A stretch of 64,000 bases of DNA, taken from assembly GCF_918797505.1 (NCBI RefSeq), contig NC_092797.1, positions 53,790,157 through 53,854,156 on the forward strand, read 5' to 3'. Shown here one piece after another: positions 59,054-64,000 of this stretch (within the stretch, counting starts at the first letter, position 1; each line of letters begins with the position of its first letter). The translations under genes were made by a program, and so were the position numbers. A model generated the notes under the pieces. It had not been told where the DNA came from, did no database searches, and worked only from the letters and a program-made list of their open reading frames with translations. This DNA is from Bemisia tabaci (lineage: Eukaryota > Arthropoda > Insecta > Hemiptera > Aleyrodidae).

Positions 59054-59218
59054 CAGTGGCGTGGCGTGCTTTGCGATGTATCGATTGTTATGTCATTTAA
59101 ACCTATGGTAAAGAATCGATTAATGAGGTGTTCGCTGCGAACACCCTGTTTATCGATCCTTTTTCATAGGTTTAAATGGCATAACAATCAATATATCGCA
59201 AAGCACGCCACGCCACTG
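59054..59218. mobile_element. hairpin MITE family D, copy 2 (nearly perfect palindrome)
   Basis: CAGTGGCGTGGCGTGCTTTG, GCGATGTATCGATTG and TTTAAACCTATG mirror the right half almost exactly. The centre is GGTGTTCGCTGCGAACACC. About 165 bases able to fold into one long hairpin. Confidence 0.85.
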
Positions 59219-59529
59219 CTTATCAAGCGCCACCATCTCGACTGGTTACACGAAAACCTCCTGTATTTCATGTTTTAATCATTTTTGCGTGATGTATCAG
59301 GGTGGGTCACCAAGGCATGCCTCATCGGCCGGCTCAAGACCCAAATATCCTAGCACCCATGATATAACTGTATTTTGAGATGCGCGACCTGTCGTCCATA
59401 TAACTCCGTGTTTTTGAGGGTTTACGAGAAAACTGAGTTACGTTCTTATGTCTATTGTCTCAAATATTCCTCGCCGTGCCACCTGGCTTGGCCGCCTGCA
59501 TGCCCGCCCTTGTAGAGGCGTGAATGATC

Positions 59530-59671
59530 GATTATCGATATTTATCCATTTGCTGCTACCGGTAAGAATCGATAGTTAGTGTGTCCGTTGCTAACACCCT
59601 GTTAATCGATCTTTTTCCGCATGTTTAAATGGCACATCCATCGATATATCGCGCGACACGCCACGCCACCG
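59530..59671. mobile_element. hairpin MITE family D, copy 3
   Basis: Shares GTTTAAATGGCACATC, ATCGATATATCGCG and CACGCCACGCCAC at the right with copy 2. The left arm is shorter and altered. Confidence 0.7.
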
Positions 59672-60480
59672 TCCCTCGGGATTCCTATCCGCAAAAAATT
59701 GTACATGATGGACACCAAAATGGACAGTCATTAATTTAATAATGAACTGCAAAACGGCGTCAAAAATTTAATACCACATTGCGTGATTACTCATCAAAAT
59801 TGTTCGCGGAACTTGATGGACACATCGAAAATTTCCCTATTTATCTTCAGAGAGAAAGCTCGAGGGTTCAAATTGAACCTGTGATTACAAAGCTTCAAAT
59901 TAAGCAAATATTTTTGATAAGGCGCTGCACGCAGTCTGTGTTCAAAATGCAATTATTGGTGAACACGTTGAAACAAAACTCTTTAAACGACCGTGATTGT
60001 TACAATTTATCGCTACGCCTTCCGTTAAAAATGAAAAAATAAAGATAAAAAAGAGTTGAAACAAAGATAATGATAAAAACCGCTGAAGAACATGCGAACG
60101 TGCCCACTGGTTATGTGTGCATGATATTAATGTAACTATTTCAAAATAAATTTAATACAATTTTTTCTTTTTCGAATCAAACAACCGTTTTTGAAACGAC
60201 ATATGTACGCAATTTTGCAAAAATCATGAAAATGCACTGATGAATAACGTTCATGTAAAAATACAAAAGGGGGCAAAAAAAGGTGTCCTAAATTTTAATA
60301 ATTTTTTATTTATTTTTTTATCTATTTTTTTACATTCATGTTTTCTGTCTCCGCTTATCCTACTATCCGCTTCTCTCATACCTTGAAGATGATTCTATGT
60401 TGTCAGCTCGCCAAAAATGAACAGATTTAAAGTGAGGCGTATGAGCATGAACCGCACAATTGTCGAGTAGGTATATTTCG
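59672..60480. other. p35 intron, no feature recognised
   Basis: AT-rich. The plus-strand frame at 59779-60042 has no recognisable domain and no splice context, so it is left unassigned. Confidence 0.35.
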
Positions 60481-60612
60481 ATCACATTTTACATTATGTA
60501 GTCACTATTTCTCGCTCATTCTAGAGACAGCGTATGTGGTACTAGTTTTCCTATGCAGACGTGTGATTATCTAGATAAACCACTTATGATAGCTTCTTAT
60601 TGCAAAGTTTGT
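60481..60612. repeat. family F short inverted-repeat element, copy 4 (degenerate)
   Basis: Shares ATCACATTTTACATTATG and TTTTCCTATGCAGA with the family. The right end TTATTGCAAAGTTTG is diverged. Confidence 0.55.
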
Positions 60613-60649
60613 TGTCAAAGCCTAACATACTTGCAAAGCCCAACACACA

Positions 60650-60786
60650 GCAGAGCGGCGTGCTGCCAGCGCGTGAAGCGCATTGGCGCCTACAAACCTA
60701 AGGGGATACTTCACGCATTGCGCAATGCGTGAAGTATCCCCTTAGGTTTGAAGGTGCTGCGCTGGCCGGCCGTAGCGTAGTACGGC
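60650..60786. mobile_element. GC-rich palindromic MITE family E, copy 2
   Basis: The central half is an exact palindrome around ACTTCACGCATTGCGCAATG, with CCTAAGGGGAT and ATCCCCTTAGG arms and GCCAGCGC/GCGCTGGC beyond. Confidence 0.82.
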
Positions 60787-61771
60787 GCTTCAAGCAACTA
60801 TTTCACGACAGAGGTGTTGCACAGTATCTTGCAAAATTGAAGGCTCTCCAACATATTAAAAATGACAGGCATCCTTCAAAAGTAGGGAGCTTTCTTCGCA
60901 AAATAAATCAAGATACTACGGCACAAAAAGAAAGCGGGAGTCCAAAAACTCACTAATTCCTAGCATCCGAGTTTAATAACGTTAAGCATAATTTTTGAAT
61001 TGCATTAGAGAAAAAAGTGCATTAGAGAAACATTCTTGAGTATGTTGTCAAGAAGATTCTATTTTGAATCAAGAATAATGTAGCTGAATGAAAGCGGGTT
61101 TCTGCTTGATGTAAGTGACCTCTCTTTTTACATACGCATCTTTTCTTCTTGAAAGAGGCATTATTATCTTTATTGATGCATAAGGGTTTCATTGATTCAT
61201 TGATTCAAATATTCTCATAATTTCTCTATCATTATTTTCCTGACATTTTATTTCTGTACCCTTTTTCGTTCCTTAACTTCTTAAATTTCTATTCCACCCC
61301 TCTTAAGGTGCCTTATAGCCATTAGATGCTTTGGAGCCGAATAAGTCCTATTTACTACTACTACAACCACTATATTTATTCATTTTTTTTTGCTCCTAAA
61401 AATTCACAGTCTCATTTCATTTTTTTGCGTCTGCTCACAGCGAGGGCAAAGTTCAGTTCGTATTCATCGGGTATTGTTTGCAGATGGGAAGTTAAGCCAC
61501 GAGGCGAAATTGGTTTGTTCGCTGGAGCCGTCGCGTAAATAATCCAACTGCGAAATATTCGAAAATCGATGAGGCGAGCTTACGGGGATGTTTAATTTCT
61601 GTCCAAGTGGGCGTGTTTTCAGAGTTGAAGGCACTCCAACAGCCAACACACTAAACGACCGGGGGAAAATTCATCCCACTCGTCCGTCAAAGCTCTCATT
61701 GATATTTGAAAAGACTTATTGTGTAAAGCCTCCGGCGCAAAGAACTCATGAGCCCCGGGCCTGTATAGAAT
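60787..61771. other. p35 intron, no feature recognised
   Basis: AT-rich sequence without recognised exon, RNA gene or repeat boundary. Confidence 0.35.
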
Positions 61772-62026
61772 ATTGCCGTACTATGGAAAAACACCGTATG
61801 AGCACTCGAGCGTTGCCAAATTTCCCGCGATAGTATACGAATTTTCTCTGAATTTCCAAACATTTTCTCTTCTAATTTTTGGAGAATTTCCCTCCAAATT
61901 AAGGCCGATACTTGTGAAAATTTCAAGGAATTATATCCACAAATTCACGCCAAAATAGCTGTCTCATCAGAGGGTAATTTTGCAACAATCGAATGATCAT
62001 ACGACGTTTTAGCTCCCGATACAGCC
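61772..62026. mobile_element. MITE family A, copy 5
   Basis: The left end GGAAAAACACCGTATGAGC and GTTGCCAAATTTCCC match the family. The right end GATCATACGACGTTTTAGC is diverged. Confidence 0.7.
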
Positions 62027-62680
62027 GTCAATTCCCCTCGCTTATGTCCTTGTCGCTCCCACCCTTCATTTACCTAAATGTAATCGACTCTCCTGAAGCC
62101 TCCAACGTAACTGAATTACGATCCCGTGCGAAACCGCTTATCTACGCCTGGTTTTCGTTGAAGATAGGCGTTTTTTTGTTATCGGCCCAAGCATCAAATT
62201 GAGTAAACTGACAAGTTAGCTCTCGGGGAAAATATGCGAGAAAAAGAAAGAGAAGGGGGCTAGGATTCGGGCGATAAATTTTGTGACGGATCCAAGGCTG
62301 GCGCTCGTTAACAGGGTTGCTAAATATTCCTCCCGAATTTCAGCCCGTCTCGAGGGGTGAATTAAGACGCTTCAGCTCGGGCCTCGGCAAACTTGGTTCA
62401 TCGACATAAAAGTTTCGGCGCGAGATAGGCCGGTGACATTGGGAATCGGGAAAGCGAACATTTATTTGTCTCGTGTTTACTTCATCAACTAGTGTTTGTT
62501 ATCAAGTATCGCAATGGAGATGTTGCATGTGTAAGGAATTTGCGATTTGACTGTTGATTCACATGTAAAAGTTCGCGAGAAACACGATGGTCCCACTGAT
62601 TTTCTCTGAAATCAACTCCCAAGCTCAAAAAAGCTCTCAAGTCAAGGCCAAAATGGAGGGATATCCCACGCTATCCTATA
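62027..62680. other. p35 intron, no repeat recognised
   Basis: A non-repetitive block of average base composition. No exon or RNA gene was recognised. Confidence 0.35.
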
Positions 62681-62853
62681 AGAGTCCACCTCTACATCAA
62701 GACAAACTCTCCAAGCAAAGATAGGGAGCAAATACATTGACAGGGCTGCCTTGTTTTCAGTCTTAGAGTCCCCAAATAAAGTGGCAGCCCTGTCAACGTA
62801 TTTGCTCCCTATCTTTGCATGGAGAGTTTGTCTTGATTTAGAGGTGGACTCTC
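62681..62853. mobile_element. near-perfect palindromic MITE
   Basis: Arms of about 68 bases: AGAGTCCACCTCT, ATCAAGACAAACTCTCCA and GATAGGGAGCAAATAC at the left with complements at the right. The loop is under 40 bases. The high arm identity suggests a young insertion. Confidence 0.85.
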
Positions 62854-63734
62854 AGGTAGACTCAAGGTAGGTACAGAGTTTGCGAGAGAAATAGTTCCTA
62901 TTGGCACAAACACGTCCATTTGTGCAATGCCGCCTCAGAATCACAAAAATCTTAAGAAATCACGTCGCATTCACTGGAAAGGTTGAGGTTGTCATTTGAA
63001 GGAATACGGTAAAAATAAACGGTGAATCGTAATAAAAACAAGGCATTTGACAAAAAAACAAAACTCGCTGGCACGTGAGCGCGGCCACCAATCCATCACG
63101 ATTCAATATACTGTTGAATCGGAAAGGTGAGCCCGCGATTGCTCTGAACGGTAAAAATAGATAGGTCAGGAAAATAATAAAAAGGTTAAAAGTTATCCCC
63201 GGAGACATTTTTGGAAACAAGTCAATTGATCGAAATCTCTGAAGACCTCAGACGGAAAAATTGGGAACCCCTGAAAACGTGCGCATACATGTCTTTTTAT
63301 CAAACCCTCAATGAAAAAAAACCCTTTTCGTTGAAATGCGTCCAATTATTGGCCCCGTCCAAAAACAAATTCATTTTATCGAAGCTATTTTGAACGATTC
63401 AAGATTACGATTCGCCCAAAGCGATTCCCTACGGTGAATTCTGTGAACGAAAAGCTTCAACTTAGATGACGCAAAAACGCACTGGTGCTGCGTCAATGTT
63501 CCCACCTTTACAGCTGTAGAATCTAATTATAATCGTTATTTACCCGCAGCGAATGGTAGCGACACGGCGCTCATATTTGCGCGACCACTTGAGACATCAT
63601 AATTAATAAGGCAAATATTGATAACCTTGAAGAGTAAGGGCGGAACGAGATGGTGGTTGAGTGAGTTTGGCCGATTGGGAATCATTTGGCCTTGTTTCCA
63701 AATCGCTCGGATTTATCTTGTTCCGAATGGACAG
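62854..63734. other. p35 intron, no feature recognised
   Basis: AT-rich sequence without a recognised exon, RNA gene or repeat. Confidence 0.35.
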
Positions 63735-63967
63735 CACTGGAAAAAAAAAAACACACATTGGATCTAGAGTCCAGACTCTTGAAAACATTGACAAGAAAAA
63801 CGACTTTTGATTCAATCAGAGTTAAGCTTAAATCAAAAGGAAATCCACTCGAATTAAGAGGTTTGGTTCTTGATTTAAGCTTAAATCTGATGGAATCAAG
63901 AGTATTTTTTCTTGTCGATGTTTTTAAGAGTCTGGACTCTGGATCCAATGCGTTTTTTTTTCCAGTG
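63735..63967. mobile_element. MITE with CACTGGAAAAA ends
   Basis: Ends CACTGGAAAAAAAA and TTTTTTTTCCAGTG. The arms continue with TTGGATCTAGAGTCCAGAC and TTAAGCTTAAATC in mirror order over about 100 bases each. Confidence 0.82.
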
Positions 63968-64000
63968 AGTGGCACTATTTACTGGTTCCTCGAAGAAATT

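Overview
The window is nuclear DNA of an insect. Genes are split by GT-AG introns, the DNA is AT-rich, and introns and spacers are full of small inverted-repeat elements. The protein sequences and several repeat ends suggest a hemipteran, perhaps the whitefly Bemisia. That species guess rests on memory of repeat motifs and is weak.

Four protein genes are recognisable. (1) 826-11732, minus: a NONO/NonA/hrp65-type RNA-binding protein of the DBHS family. Seven exons give 366 residues through RRM1, RRM2, NOPS and the start of the coiled coil; the rest lies left of the window, unless a candidate short terminal exon at 602-669 is used. (2) 13357-21041, minus: a complete 11-exon triokinase/FMN cyclase (dihydroxyacetone kinase) of 578 residues. 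(3) 25987-29193, minus: ribosomal protein L39, three exons, 51 residues. (4) 33395-34290, plus: the first coding exon of the Cdk5 activator p35. Its reading frame is broken by one base near codon 166. No further p35 exon was found, so the last 29.7 kb appears to be one large first intron.

The most notable content is inside RpL39 intron 2 (26036-28990), on the gene's own strand. It holds six copies of a box C/D snoRNA, five of them in a clean ~125-bp tandem array. Their two antisense elements match two nearly adjacent stretches of 28S rRNA (CCUGUUGAGCUU and GACUCUAGUC), the region addressed by yeast snR190. The same intron holds a second, unrelated C/D snoRNA with a 9-bp terminal stem, and three H/ACA-type snoRNAs that look like diverged duplicates. 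RpL39 is therefore a host gene for about ten guide RNAs.

The remaining DNA is dominated by foldback/MITE families. Several occur in 2-5 copies: A ~240 bp, B ~265 bp, C ~200-275 bp, D ~165-bp hairpin, E ~140-bp GC-rich palindrome, F ~140 bp, and one long-TIR family. There is also a non-autonomous hAT-like element with an exact 8-bp target duplication (54606-55181), a tRNA-derived SINE nested in a larger TIR element, a GC-rich minisatellite (29590-29880), and a CpG-rich island inside the p35 intron.
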